Assembly (NCBI GenBank): GCA_963784995.1
Contig: CAWATZ010000013.1
Location: forward strand, 1,116,001 to 1,180,000
Source of the DNA: CAWATZ01 sp963784995
GTDB taxonomy: Bacteria; Planctomycetota; Planctomycetia; Gemmatales; Gemmataceae
Direction: 5' to 3'
Length of the DNA: 64,000 nt
In this document: in pieces, positions 1-8,666 of the stretch
How the letters are laid out: every line of letters starts with the position of its first letter
Position numbering within the stretch: position 1 is the stretch's first letter
Translations under genes and position numbers: made by a program
Notes under the pieces: model-generated
What the model saw: the letters and a program-made list of their open reading frames with translations, nothing else
The model's database searches: none
Told to the model about the DNA's origin: nothing

Positions 1-1113
1 CTGCACCAGCAGCAGCACGTCCAGGCCGAACTTGCCCTCCACCGGCGTCCGCCCGGTGAGCAACTGGTAGAGAATGACCCCCAGCGCGTAAATGTCCACG
101 GTGGGGCCGACCAGGTTGCGGTCCCCGCTCGCCTGTTCGGGGGCCATGTAAGCCGGCGTGCCGACCACGTGGCCGGCCTGCGTTTGCTCGGAGTCAATGC
201 CGATTCGCTTGGCCAGCCCGAAGTCGGCGATCTTGGGAACAAACCGGTCCCGGAAAAGGTGTGGTTGCTGGGGCGTTTCCTGGGCCTGCAACAAGATGTT
301 GGCCGGCTTCAGATCGCGGTGGATGATGCCGTGGCTGTGGGCGTGATGAACGGCCCGGGCCAGCGTCTCGATCAGCTCGGCGCCGGCCCGCGGCGGCAGC
401 GGCTGGCCGACGTGCTGGTCCAGCGAGCCACCCTCGATCAGTTCCAGGACAAGGTAGGGCTGGCCGTGGTGCTCGCCGCTCTCGTAGACTTGCACGATGT
501 TGCCGTGGCCCAGCTGCGCGACGGCCTCCGCCTCCATCCGGAAGCGGAGGCGCTCCTCCAGGCGGTCCGGCCCGCTGGTGCGGATCATCTTCAGGGCGAC
601 GAGACGGTTGAGGCTCTTCTGCCGGGCCTTGTAGACCACGCCCATGCCGCCCCGGCCCAGCACCTCCAGGACCTCGAATCCTGGGATTGCTGGCGAGCCG
701 GTTTCCGGAGGAAGGGAGGGCAAGGCTCCTACCGAGCCAACTGTTGGCTCGGCAGGAGCCTCGCCCTCCCGGTGAGGGGGAGGCACGTGACCCGGAAGGG
801 CGAAGGTGTCCGCACCAGAGACCGCCAGTCGGGAAAACGCCTGACGCACCACCTCGGCCAGGAGCGGGAAGCGCTGCGTGTAGCCCTCCAGTCGCGGCAC
901 CCCGCCGCGCTCCCGGCGCTGCTCCAACTCCAGGGGAAGCAACTCGGTCAGCAAGGCGGCCTGGTGGGCTTCGGCGACTTCGGCCAGGTAGCGTTCCAGA
1001 GGCGGCTCCTCGCCTGAGCGGCAGGCTTCCTGAAAGCGGAGGCAGAGCTGCTTGAGGGAAAAGCGAATCGCCAGCGGCAGAGTGTTGTCCGGGTTGAGTG
1101 AATCGCTGCTCAT
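1..1113 (-). CDS. Ser/Thr protein kinase, partial (C-terminus beyond the window)
   Basis: Reading leftward from an ATG at 1113, the frame stays open to base 1, giving 371 codons of a larger protein. The N-terminus (about residues 1-110) is the helical leader common in planctomycete kinases. A Pro/Ala/Glu-rich linker follows, then a Hanks-type kinase domain with the glycine loop GRGGMGVVYKA, the ATP lysine in VALKMIR, the catalytic loop HRDLKPANIL, the DFG motif in DFGLAKR and the GTPAYMAPEQ activation segment. The domain is cut off near subdomain IX, and a C-terminal sensor or WD40 region probably lies outside. The linker is partly encoded by a palindromic repeat at 714-770. It lies about 110 bases downstream of the hybrid histidine kinase on the same strand. 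Kinase identity is certain; its substrate and ligand are unknown. Confidence 0.93.
   Translation of the reverse strand, partial: MSSDSLNPDNTLPLAIRFSLKQLCLRFQEACRSGEEPPLERYLAEVAEAHQAALLTELLPLELEQRRERGGVPRLEGYTQRFPLLAEVVRQAFSRLAVSGADTFALPGHVPPPHREGEAPAEPTVGSVGALPSLPPETGSPAIPGFEVLEVLGRGGMGVVYKARQKSLNRLVALKMIRTSGPDRLEERLRFRMEAEAVAQLGHGNIVQVYESGEHHGQPYLVLELIEGGSLDQHVGQPLPPRAGAELIETLARAVHHAHSHGIIHRDLKPANILLQAQETPQQPHLFRDRFVPKIADFGLAKRIGIDSEQTQAGHVVGTPAYMAPEQASGDRNLVGPTVDIYALGVILYQLLTGRTPVEGKFGLDVLLLVQ
714..770. repeat. Palindromic repeat inside the kinase gene (GEAPAEP type)
   Basis: Two 28-base arms (714-741 and 743-770) are inverted complements with two mismatches and a one-base centre. The repeat is read in frame and encodes the linker peptide containing EGEAPAEPT between the N-terminal leader and the kinase domain. 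From general knowledge, GEAPAEP-type peptides recur in many unrelated planctomycete proteins, which fits a mobile palindromic element rather than a protein domain. Confidence 0.8.
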
Positions 1114-1221
1114 CGCATTTTTCCCCCGTGGTCAACACCTGGGCAGGATCTGCTCCGATCGCTCGAGAATTAGCACGGGTTTCCGATCCGCTCGCCAGAG
1201 GTCTTCGCCCCGGTCGCGACT

Positions 1222-4071
1222 CTACCCGTGTTCCTGAATGCGGTCCCGCAACCGTGCCACAAGGGTTTCCAGGGCCTGTTCCAGGGCCCGGTACGATTCG
1301 TCCACGCGACTGGCGAGCCCGGGGGTGTCAGCCCCCGGGGTGCCCTCACGGGCAATGGTTTCCAGGGCCTTGGCGGCTTCCCAGGCAATGCGGGCCTCGA
1401 AAAAGCTCACGTGACTCTTGAGGGTGTGGGCGAGCCGTTCCAGCTTGGCGCTGTCCCGGGCCGCAATCACCTTCCGGATCTCGGCCAGCTCTTGCTGATG
1501 GCCTTCGAGAAACAGCTGGATTCCCTGGCGCAGCAACTGGCGATCGCCGTCCACGCGCGCCAGGGCGGCCGGCTCGTTGAATACCTCGTCGCCTGGTTGG
1601 CCTGCCTCGTGGCCGCAGGCGGCTCGCCTGCTGGCTGCCTGGCACGCAGGCGAGCCGCCCGCGGCCACGCTGTCCTGCAGCACTTCCTCCATCACCCGGA
1701 AGAGTTCCCGGGGTCGAATGGGCTTGGTCACGTGGCCATCCATGCCGGCGGCCAGACAGCGCTCCCGGTCGCCCCGCATGGCGTGAGCCGTCAGCCCAAT
1801 GATGGGAACACGGGTCCCGGTCGCTTGCTCTCTTCGGCGAATGGCGGCGGTCGCGGTCAACCCATCCATCTCGGGCAGCTGCACGTCCATCAGCACCAGG
1901 TCGAAGTGCTGCCGGTCCAGGGCCGCCAGGGCCTCCTTGCCGTTGCCGGCGACAACCACGGACAGGCCGTGTTTCTCCAGCAGGACCAGGGCCAGCTTCC
2001 GGTTGAGCATGCTATCCTCGACCAGGAGCAGGTGCAGGCCCCGGAGGACCGCGGGGATGGCAGGAGGCTGTGCCCGGGCCGGCAAGGGTTCGTCCGGAAT
2101 CTCCAGGCCGAACAGACTGAGGAGCACCGCCCGCAGTTCGGATTGCTTGACGGGTTTCATCAGGGAGGCCTCGATCCCCAGCTCCCGGCAGCGCGAGACG
2201 TCTCCGGGCTGACCCGCCGACGTCAGCAGGACCAGGGGGACCTCCGCCCACCCGGGGCGGCGCCGGACCTCTTCGGCCACGGCAAACCCATCCATGTCCG
2301 GCACGTGAGCGTCAAGCAAGATCAGGTCGAACGGCACGCCGTCCTGGCCGGCCTGTTCCAGGACGGTCAGCACCTCCTTGCCGCTCCCCAGCGCCGTGGG
2401 CCGCATGCCCCAGTGGGCCAGCAGCTCCTGGAGGATTCGCCGGTTGGTGGCGTTGTCGTCCACGATCAGCGTAGGCCGGTTTTTCAAACCATCCAAGACG
2501 GTTTGAAAAACCGTCCTGCACAGGCCGAAGCAGGCGGTGAAGTGGAACGTGCTGCCCTGGCCCACCTCGCTCTCGACCCAGATCCGCCCGCCCATCATGG
2601 CGACCAGGTGCGAGGAAATGGTCAAGCCCAGCCCGGTGCCGCCGTAGCGCCGGGCCGTGGACGTGTCGGCCTGAGCAAAGGCCGCGAAGATTTGCTCCTG
2701 CTTCTCGGGAAGGATGCCGATGCCCGTGTCGTGGACGGCGAAATGCAATTCAACCACGGATGGCACGGATGGCACGGATAAAGAAGAAGCAGGGCCTGGT
2801 TGTGTTCTTTCTTTTTGATCCGTGTTTTCCGTGTCATCCGTGGTTGAATTGCATTTGACTTCGACCACCACCTCGCCAGCGTCGGTGAACTTGAGGGCAT
2901 TGCCGACCAGGTTGACCAGGATCTGCCGCAACCGGCCCGGGTCGCCGATCACCCACTCGGGCACGGTGGGCGGCACGTGGCAGGCCAGCTCCAGACCCTG
3001 CTGCTGGGCCTTCAGGGCCAGCGAGCGGAGGGTGTCGTCCAGGGTGTCCCGCACCAGGAAGGCGACCGGTTCCAGCTGCAGCTTGCGGGCCTCGATCTTG
3101 CTGAAATCGAGGATGTCGTTGATCACCGCCAGCAGCGACTCGGCCGAGACCTTGACCACAGAGAGGTAATCGCGCACTGCTCCCACGGACAGGTCCGTTT
3201 GCAGGGCCAGGTCGGTGGCCAGGAGGATGCCGTTCATTGGGGTGCGGATCTCATGGCTCATGTTGGCCAGGAACTCGCTCTTGGCCCGGTTGGCCGACTC
3301 CGCCTGTTCCTTGGCCTGCCGCAGTTCCTCCTCGGCCAGCTTGCGCGGGGTAATGTCATGGCTCAGGCCCAGCACGCCAACCGTGGTGCCATCCTGGGAG
3401 CGGACGGGCACGGCGGTGATGGACAGCCATTGCCGCCGGCCGGCCCGCTCCACCAGCAGTTCCCGGTTCACCAGGGGCTGGCCCGTCTGGATCACGGTTT
3501 GCTCGTCCTCGTGGAACTGCTGGGCCAGGTCGGCCGGGAGGAAGTCGAAGTCGGTCTTGCCCACCAGGTCGTAGTCGCCGCGGGAGAACTGGGTGGCGTC
3601 GTTGACGGTCATGAACCGTCCCGCGGTGTCCTTGACGTAGATCTGGTGCGGCAAGGCGTTGAAGAGGTGTCCCAGCAGAATCCGCTGCCTGGACCAGTCC
3701 TCCGCCGCCGGGAGCTGCGCGGGCAGCTCCCGGAAGGAGAACAGGACGGCCTCCACCTCCGGGTCGTCCAGGTAATTGCACAGCCGGCCCTCGCCGTAGA
3801 GCGTGATGTCCTCGCCGTGGTGCCAGTAGTAGCCCGAGAGAAGGACCTCCTGGCCGGGCTGATGCAGACAGGCCGTGAACAGACTGCCGACACTGGGGCC
3901 GTCAGTGGGGTGGATCCAATCGATCATCTTGAGCCCGCGTGCCTCGTCGGGCCGGTAGCCGAAGACCCGTTCCGTGGTGCGGTTGGCGTACAGCACGGTC
4001 GCCTCGGCGTCCAGCAGCAGGACCGCCTCGGTGCTCCGTTCCACCAGCGCCTGGAAGAGGTTGGATTTCAT
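1222..4071 (-). CDS. Hybrid sensor histidine kinase (PAS-PAS-HisKA-HATPase-REC-REC-Hpt)
   Basis: A 949-residue phosphorelay kinase with no obvious transmembrane segment, so probably cytosolic. Domains in order: PAS (about 8-115), a second PAS with PAC (about 130-245), HisKA with the phosphorylated His near residue 273 in FLANMSHEIRTPMNG, HATPase_c (N box NLVGNALKF, G boxes DTGIGI and GTGLGL), REC1 (LILLDAHVPDMDGF), REC2 (LVLMDVQLPEMDGL) and a C-terminal Hpt domain (AHTLKSH). This is a complete His-Asp-His-Asp relay. The receiver-phosphatase gene lies 70 bases upstream on the same strand and is a plausible partner. Three different palindromic repeats are read in frame within the gene; the one at 2741-2856 puts about 38 foreign residues inside the ATPase domain, between its N box and the DTGIGI motif. 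Upstream of the start lies another palindrome, not a clear promoter. Confidence 0.95.
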   Translation of the reverse strand: MKSNLFQALVERSTEAVLLLDAEATVLYANRTTERVFGYRPDEARGLKMIDWIHPTDGPSVGSLFTACLHQPGQEVLLSGYYWHHGEDITLYGEGRLCNYLDDPEVEAVLFSFRELPAQLPAAEDWSRQRILLGHLFNALPHQIYVKDTAGRFMTVNDATQFSRGDYDLVGKTDFDFLPADLAQQFHEDEQTVIQTGQPLVNRELLVERAGRRQWLSITAVPVRSQDGTTVGVLGLSHDITPRKLAEEELRQAKEQAESANRAKSEFLANMSHEIRTPMNGILLATDLALQTDLSVGAVRDYLSVVKVSAESLLAVINDILDFSKIEARKLQLEPVAFLVRDTLDDTLRSLALKAQQQGLELACHVPPTVPEWVIGDPGRLRQILVNLVGNALKFTDAGEVVVEVKCNSTTDDTENTDQKERTQPGPASSLSVPSVPSVVELHFAVHDTGIGILPEKQEQIFAAFAQADTSTARRYGGTGLGLTISSHLVAMMGGRIWVESEVGQGSTFHFTACFGLCRTVFQTVLDGLKNRPTLIVDDNATNRRILQELLAHWGMRPTALGSGKEVLTVLEQAGQDGVPFDLILLDAHVPDMDGFAVAEEVRRRPGWAEVPLVLLTSAGQPGDVSRCRELGIEASLMKPVKQSELRAVLLSLFGLEIPDEPLPARAQPPAIPAVLRGLHLLLVEDSMLNRKLALVLLEKHGLSVVVAGNGKEALAALDRQHFDLVLMDVQLPEMDGLTATAAIRRREQATGTRVPIIGLTAHAMRGDRERCLAAGMDGHVTKPIRPRELFRVMEEVLQDSVAAGGSPACQAASRRAACGHEAGQPGDEVFNEPAALARVDGDRQLLRQGIQLFLEGHQQELAEIRKVIAARDSAKLERLAHTLKSHVSFFEARIAWEAAKALETIAREGTPGADTPGLASRVDESYRALEQALETLVARLRDRIQEHG
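1609..1668. repeat. Palindromic repeat inside the histidine kinase gene
   Basis: Arms of 23 bases (1609-1631 and 1646-1668) are inverted complements with one mismatch. The repeat encodes an Ala/Gly/Cys-rich stretch between REC2 and the Hpt domain (contains VAAGGSPACQAA). It is read through in frame. Confidence 0.75.
2477..2513. repeat. Short palindromic repeat inside the histidine kinase gene
   Basis: Perfect 14-base arms (2477-2490 and 2500-2513) with a 9-base loop. They encode the FQTVLDGLKNRP stretch between the ATPase domain and REC1. Phe and Lys codons made by the AAAAA/TTTTT runs look unlike the GC-rich surroundings, which supports an inserted element. Confidence 0.65.
2741..2856. repeat. 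Long palindromic repeat of the CCACGGATGGCACGGAT type inside the ATPase domain
   Basis: Arms of about 39 bases (2741-2779 and 2818-2856) pair with few mismatches around an AT-richer centre. Tandem CACGGATGG units make each arm internally repetitive. The reading frame runs through (VKCNSTTDDTENTDQK...), inserting a stretch between conserved ATPase motifs where the family normally has a short loop. Similar repeats are known to be scattered in planctomycete genomes. Confidence 0.8.
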
Positions 4072-4086
4072 CGGCTCTCTCCATCC

Positions 4087-4145
4087 GTAGCCGCAGGCTT
4101 TAGCCTGCGTTCAACGGAAGAACGCAGGCTAAAGCCTGCGGCTAC
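4087..4145. repeat. Perfect palindromic repeat between two genes
   Basis: Perfect 25-base arms (4087-4111 and 4121-4145) with a 9-base loop. Its outer bases GTAG supply the TAG stop codon (4142-4144) of the upstream phosphatase gene, so the element abuts or overlaps that coding sequence. No run of T follows, so it is a repeat of the GCAGGCTAAAGCCTGC type rather than a typical terminator. Confidence 0.85.
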
Positions 4146-5326
4146 AGCATCGGCCCCGTGAGTTCCACCGCCAGCACGGAAATGTCATCCTGGGGCGCCA
4201 GGGGCCGGCACCATTGCTCGACACTCCGCAGAAGGGCCGCCACACTGTCAGGCAGCGACCGGTCCTTGCTTTGCTCAAGCACCTGCAGGGTCCGGGGGAC
4301 GCCGAACCGTTTGTCCTCCGGGTTGAGTGCCTCGGAGAGACCGTCGGAATACAGGTACAGGCGATCTCCCACACCCAGCGTCAGGGAGGCTTCCTGGTAC
4401 TCCCCGACTCCCAGACCGATCGGATACCCCGGCACCTCGTGGGTCCGGCCGGCCGCGTCCTGGGCCAGGCAAATCGGCCCCGGATGTCCGGCGGACACGA
4501 AGCGGAAGTGCCGGCTGTCCAGGTCCAGAACGCCGAACAGGAGCGTAATGAACTGCTCCGTGACCGTGTTGAAGGGAAACGCTCGATTCAGATGGTCCGC
4601 GACCACGGCCGGGGCCGGCAGGCTTGCCGGGGAGCTTCCCCCCGTTGGCCGCGCCCCTTCGGAGCGAGTACCCGGGCGAGCTCCTGGTTGACCATGACGG
4701 CCAGCAAGGCGGCCTTGACGCCGTGCCCGCTCACGTCCAGGACGTATAACCCGATCTGAGTGTCATTGAGCGGGACAATGTTGAGCAGGTCTCCTCCCAG
4801 CTCCCTGCAGGGTTTGTATTTCCAGGCAAACGTCACACCGGGGATCGCCGGCCGCTCCTCGGGCAGCAGGGCCAGCTGCACCTTGCCGGCCGCTTCGAGG
4901 TCCTCCTTCATGCGCTGGTTCGCTCGTGCCAGCTCCTCATTCCGCCGCTTGAGCGCTGAACTGAGTCTGGACACGGGCCAGCACCACCGCATAGTCGAAC
5001 GGCTTGGTGACGTAGTCATTCGCTCCCAGCTTCAAGGCCGCGACCACGTCCTGGCCCTCATCCTTGGCCGTGGCCATGATGACGGGCAGCTCCGTCGGTG
5101 GACGCTGCTGGCGCACCCGCTTCAGGATGTCCAGACCGCTCAGGCCGGGCATCAGAATGTCCAGGAGGATCAGATCGGGACAATCCTTCTCCAGCCACTC
5201 CAGGGCCTGAGTCCCGTCCCGGATGCCCGTGACCGTGAAGCCGTTTCGCTCCAGATAGGGGGACAGCAGGGTATGCACCCGCTCATCGTCATCGACCAGC
5301 AGCAAGGAACCGGGGTCTGGATTCAT
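4142..5326 (-). CDS. Receiver-SpoIIE (PP2C-type) response regulator, interrupted by two frameshifts
   Basis: Three consecutive frames together give one normal family member. Piece 1 (5326-4937) is a REC domain with LILLDILMPGLSGLD (phospho-Asp) and the Lys of TKPFD. Piece 2, another frame (about 4975-4650), begins with the coiled-coil linker LKRRNEELARANQRMKEDLE and continues into the SpoIIE phosphatase (GGDLLNIVPL, LDVSGHG). Piece 3 (about 4640-4142) completes the phosphatase (LLFGVLDLD, SAGHPGP, YSDGLSEA, DDISVLAVEL). The first break is near 4957-4965 and the second near a run of six G at about 4635-4640. If intact, it would be a phosphorylation-controlled phosphatase acting on anti-sigma antagonists, next to a hybrid kinase. 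Alternatives are a real pseudogene, or a separate REC protein plus a dead phosphatase. The stop codon lies in a palindrome. Confidence 0.75.
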
Positions 5327-5356
5327 CGGAATGGGCCTTTCGATCCTGACACCTGT

Positions 5357-5409
5357 GAGCCGCCGGGTTTATCCCGGCGGCAAGACCGCCGGGATAAACC
5401 CGACGGCTC
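5357..5409. repeat. Palindromic repeat upstream of the receiver gene
   Basis: Arms of 24 bases (5357-5380 and 5386-5409) with one mismatch and a 5-base loop (GGGTTTATCCCGGCGG type). It lies between rsmB and the receiver-phosphatase gene, about 30 bases before the latter's start. Confidence 0.8.
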
Positions 5410-5502
5410 GTCGTGGCGCTCCTCGCTCTGTCTCACCGCAACCCCATTAGAGTCCCGCGTCAGGGACCATGCAAGCATTCTTCCCAAGATTTGGCCAACC
5501 GA

Positions 5503-6900
5503 TCACGTCCGCCGCAGCAAGGCCCAGTAACCGCCGTCCGCCGGCCGACCCGGCCGCGATTCCTGCTCCGCTTCCAGCGGCAATTCCGGGTGCTTTGCCA
5601 GAACGGCTCGCACCACCTCGCCGTTTTCCTCCGGTTCGATGCTGCACGTCGAGTACGTGACCACGCCGCCCGGCCGGACGCGCTCCAGGGCCAGCCCCAG
5701 GAGGTGCGCTTGCAGCGGTGCCAGTTCACGCAAGTCCTCGGGCTTCATCCGCCAGCGCACTTCCGGCCGGCGTCCCAGCACCCCCGTGTTGCTGCACGGC
5801 ACGTCGATCAGCGCCGCATCGAACGGCCCTGCCGGGACCGTGGTTGCGTTCCGCGCCTCGATCAGCTGGGTGCGGATACAACTCAGCCCCAGACGCCGGG
5901 CCAGCGTCTCGACTGTCTCCAGCCGGCCCCGGTCCACGTCGCAGGCGATGATCTCGCCCTGGTCCTGCATCAGTTCGGCGAGATGGGTCGTCTTGCCACC
6001 CGGAGCCGCACACAGGTCAAGCACGCGCCAGCCCGGTTGCGGAGCCAGGGCGGTCGCGACGCCCATCGCCGACTCGTCCTGCACGCAAAACCAGCCCTGC
6101 TCGTAGCCCGGCAATTCCGGGATCGACGCGCTTTCCCCGAATCGGACCGCCTGCGGATGCTCACCGGGCGTGGCGGTAATGCCCTTCTCTGCCAGAGCCG
6201 CCAGGAATGCGGAACGCTCGCTGCGCAGCGGATTGCAGCGCAGCGTCAGCGGCGCCGGGCCGGCGAACCAGAACCCCAGCCGATAACACTCCTCGGCACC
6301 GTACCGCGGCAGCCAGCGGCGCACCAGCCACAAGGGCAAGCTGAAACCCTGGGCCAGGTACTCGGTCCGCTGCCGGGCCGGATCGGGAAAGACCGCCTGG
6401 TTCAGCAGGCGATAGCGCCCCTCCGTCGTCGGCAGAGCATCGGCGGCGGGAGCGTCGCGGAACTGGTCGGTCAGCAGGCGCGTCAGCGCCCGCAGGACGC
6501 CGTTAAGGAAGCCGACCGCCCCGGGCCGGCCAAACTGGCCGGCCAGCTTGACCGTCTCGTTGACCGCGGCGTGCGGCGGAATCTGACTCAGCAGGGCCAG
6601 CTGCAATGCGCCGAGGGACAGCACGTCGCGCAGCCAGGGTTCGACCTTGTCCAGGCCACGCTGGAGCAGAGGTCGGAGAAGCGCCAGCAGGGTTTCGCGG
6701 CGGCGCAGGACGCCGTAGACCAGCTGGGTCGTCAGCCGGCGGTCGGGTGGCGCAAGCGGATGCTGTCCGAGCTGGCGGTCCAGGATTTCGCCGACAAAGG
6801 CACGGTCGGAACCAGGAGTGTGGCAATCGAGAAGGACTTGCAAGGCCAGAGTGCGAGCGGTGTGCTTCTCGCCCCGGAAGTGCGGTGGAGAGGGTTTCAT
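5503..6900 (-). CDS. rsmB: 16S rRNA (cytosine-5) methyltransferase RsmB
   Basis: A 465-residue protein with an N-terminal NusB-like RNA-binding domain (about 10-140, RTLALQVLLD to GFLNGVLRAL) and a C-terminal SAM-dependent m5C methyltransferase domain. Visible motifs are DLCAAPGGKTTHLAELM (SAM binding), DVPCSNTGVLGRRPE (PC motif IV) and TYSTCSIEPEENGEVV (catalytic TC motif VI). It methylates C967 (E. coli numbering) of 16S rRNA. The ATG at 6900 is preferred because the protein then begins just before the NusB core; a GTG at 6948 would overlap fmt by 35 bases. It is the last gene of def-fmt-rsmB, a usual bacterial order (def-fmt-sun), with 13 bases between fmt and this start. Confidence 0.93.
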   Translation of the reverse strand: MKPSPPHFRGEKHTARTLALQVLLDCHTPGSDRAFVGEILDRQLGQHPLAPPDRRLTTQLVYGVLRRRETLLALLRPLLQRGLDKVEPWLRDVLSLGALQLALLSQIPPHAAVNETVKLAGQFGRPGAVGFLNGVLRALTRLLTDQFRDAPAADALPTTEGRYRLLNQAVFPDPARQRTEYLAQGFSLPLWLVRRWLPRYGAEECYRLGFWFAGPAPLTLRCNPLRSERSAFLAALAEKGITATPGEHPQAVRFGESASIPELPGYEQGWFCVQDESAMGVATALAPQPGWRVLDLCAAPGGKTTHLAELMQDQGEIIACDVDRGRLETVETLARRLGLSCIRTQLIEARNATTVPAGPFDAALIDVPCSNTGVLGRRPEVRWRMKPEDLRELAPLQAHLLGLALERVRPGGVVTYSTCSIEPEENGEVVRAVLAKHPELPLEAEQESRPGRPADGGYWALLRRT

Positions 6901-6913
6901 GTCACCCGGCAGC

Positions 6914-7936
6914 TCACGCAGCCGGTTCTCCGGGTCCGAGGCGATCACCGAGCTGCGGTCGCCGGCCCCGCAGGAACTCCTCGGCGGTCATGCGCCGCTT
7001 GCCGGCCGGCTGCAGTTCCTGGACGCAAAGGACGCTGGGACCGCCCGCCAGGACGTACAGGTGGCTCAGGTCGCTTGGTTTCACCAGGATGTCGCCTGGC
7101 TGGCCCTGCTCGTCGACCGCGAGCGGGCGGGCCGTCGCCTTCAGCAGGATCAGCCGCAGCGGTTCTTGGCCGGGGCGGAGCCAGTGCGTGTAGGCGGTCG
7201 GCCAGGGCTGCATGGCCCGGATCTGGTTGCGGATCTGCTCGGCTGTCCGCTCCCAGTGGATGGTGCCGTGTTCCTTGGTCATCTTGGGCGCCCTGGTCAC
7301 CAGGGCCGGGTCTTGCTTGCTCCCCGACACCGGACCGCGACGCATCTGCTCAATGACCTTCACGGCCAGCAGAGCGCCCACCGGGGCCAGGCGGGCCTCG
7401 ACCTCGCCGGCCGTCTCGTCGGGGCCGATGTCGATGGTCGCGTGGGCCAGCATGTCGCCGGCGTCCAAGGCGGTGGACATGCGGATGATGGTCACGCCGG
7501 TCTGCGTCTCGCCGTGGTAGATCGCCCAGGCGATGGGAGCCGCGCCGCGGTAGCGCGGCAGCAGCGACGCATGGACGTTGATGCCGCCCAGCGGGGCCGC
7601 CTCCAGCACCTCGCGGGACAGGATCTGGCCATACGCGGCCACCACCAGCAGCTCCGGCTGGAACTCTTTCAAGCCGGCCACGCCCTCGGGTGTGTTAACG
7701 CTCTCGGGCTGAAAGACGGGAATGCCGGCCTCCTGGGCGACAGTCTTCATGCCCCGGCCGACCTGGCGCGTCGAGCCGCGCACCACGCCCACGTTCCGGT
7801 CCGGCTGGGTGATCAGGCCGACGACCGGATACCGCTGCTCAATCAGGGCCTCCAGCACCGGCTCGGCAAAGGTGCCGGTGCCCATCATGACGATGCGAGG
7901 CACTGCTGCCAGCTGATTCAGGTTGGGTTCACTCAA
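6914..7936 (-). CDS. fmt: Methionyl-tRNA formyltransferase
   Basis: Formylates Met-tRNA(fMet) with 10-formyltetrahydrofolate. The N-terminal domain has RIVMMGTGTFAEPVL, the folate-site segment GGINVHASLLPRYRGAAPI and the catalytic DAGDML region; the C-terminal tRNA-binding domain begins near residue 210. Length (340) is slightly above the usual 310-320. The start is a TTG at 7934-7936 overlapping the def stop (TTGA), which suggests translational coupling. An internal GTG at 7903 or the ATG pair a few codons on would give a more usual N-terminus, so the start is uncertain. The middle gene of def-fmt-rsmB. Confidence 0.95.
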   Translation of the reverse strand: MSEPNLNQLAAVPRIVMMGTGTFAEPVLEALIEQRYPVVGLITQPDRNVGVVRGSTRQVGRGMKTVAQEAGIPVFQPESVNTPEGVAGLKEFQPELLVVAAYGQILSREVLEAAPLGGINVHASLLPRYRGAAPIAWAIYHGETQTGVTIIRMSTALDAGDMLAHATIDIGPDETAGEVEARLAPVGALLAVKVIEQMRRGPVSGSKQDPALVTRAPKMTKEHGTIHWERTAEQIRNQIRAMQPWPTAYTHWLRPGQEPLRLILLKATARPLAVDEQGQPGDILVKPSDLSHLYVLAGGPSVLCVQELQPAGKRRMTAEEFLRGRRPQLGDRLGPGEPAA

Positions 7937-8511
7937 GCCTTGAGTTCCAGTGCGTTGAGGAGCTGCTCGATCTGGGCGTTGGGCGGAATGTCACCGCGCT
8001 CCTGGAGCCTGCGAAAGGTCCGCTCGAAATCCTTGATCGAGCCGCGGGCGCCAAACTTGGCCAGCGGACCCATCTTGTCGATGTACAGGACGCCCTCCAG
8101 GTGATCCAGCTCGTGCTGCCAGGCCCGGGCCTCCAGGTCGTGCGCCACTACCTCGACCAGCTCGCCTTTCATGCTGTAGGCCTGGATCTTGACCGTTTTG
8201 GCCCGGCGGACCTTCTGGAACAGACCCGGAAAGCTCAGACAGCCCTCGTCACCGTCCTGCGTGCCCTTGCGCTCGACGATCACCGGGTTGACGTAAATCG
8301 TCTCCAGGTCGCGCTTCTCCGGGTCGCCGCTCATGTTCATGACCAGCAGCTGATAGGGCAGCGCCACCTGGGTGGCGGCCAGACCAAGCCCCTTGGCCTC
8401 GTACATCAGCTCGAACATCTCGCCGGCCTGGAGACGCAGGTCCTTGTCGATGGCGGTCAGCGGCCTGGCCTTGCGCCGAAGGGCCGGGTGAGGGTAATGC
8501 ACGATCTTCAT
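7933..8511 (-). CDS. def: Peptide deformylase
   Basis: A 192-residue metalloenzyme that removes the N-formyl group from nascent proteins. All three signatures are visible: GLAATQ in KGLGLAATQVAL, EGCLSFP with the metal-ligand Cys, and QHELDHLEG with the HExxH metal site. The start at the ATG 8509-8511 (MKIVHYPHP) matches the family N-terminus and has GGA upstream. The frame stays open further upstream only through a palindromic repeat, which is not coding. First gene of def-fmt-rsmB. Confidence 0.96.
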   Translation of the reverse strand: MKIVHYPHPALRRKARPLTAIDKDLRLQAGEMFELMYEAKGLGLAATQVALPYQLLVMNMSGDPEKRDLETIYVNPVIVERKGTQDGDEGCLSFPGLFQKVRRAKTVKIQAYSMKGELVEVVAHDLEARAWQHELDHLEGVLYIDKMGPLAKFGARGSIKDFERTFRRLQERGDIPPNAQIEQLLNALELKA

Positions 8512-8530
8512 GAGCAGTTCCGTCAGGTTC

Positions 8531-8600
8531 GGCGAGCGGCGCGGCGTCAGCCCGCCGGTAATTAGCACTGGCACCGGCACGCTTGCGCTGTGCCGCTCGC
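8531..8600. repeat. Degenerate palindromic repeat upstream of def
   Basis: Bases 8531-8560 are identical to the left arm of the perfect palindrome at 34643-34711; the right arm (to about 8600) is only partly complementary. It is a decayed member of the same family, in the leader of the def operon. Confidence 0.75.
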
Positions 8601-8666
8601 CACGCCGCTCGCAGGTGTTTCCGGTTGCAATTCTATTGTACGCTGATCGCCAACACCAGGCGGCCC

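Noticed and set aside
194..1138. Long Arg/Pro/Gly-rich frame overlapping the first kinase gene
   Set aside because: Shadow of the kinase in another frame; the kinase motifs are all in the frame starting at 1113.
4635..4965. Programmed frameshifting in the receiver-SpoIIE gene
   Set aside because: Two breaks in one gene, one at a G run and one without a slippery heptamer, fit sequence error or decay better.
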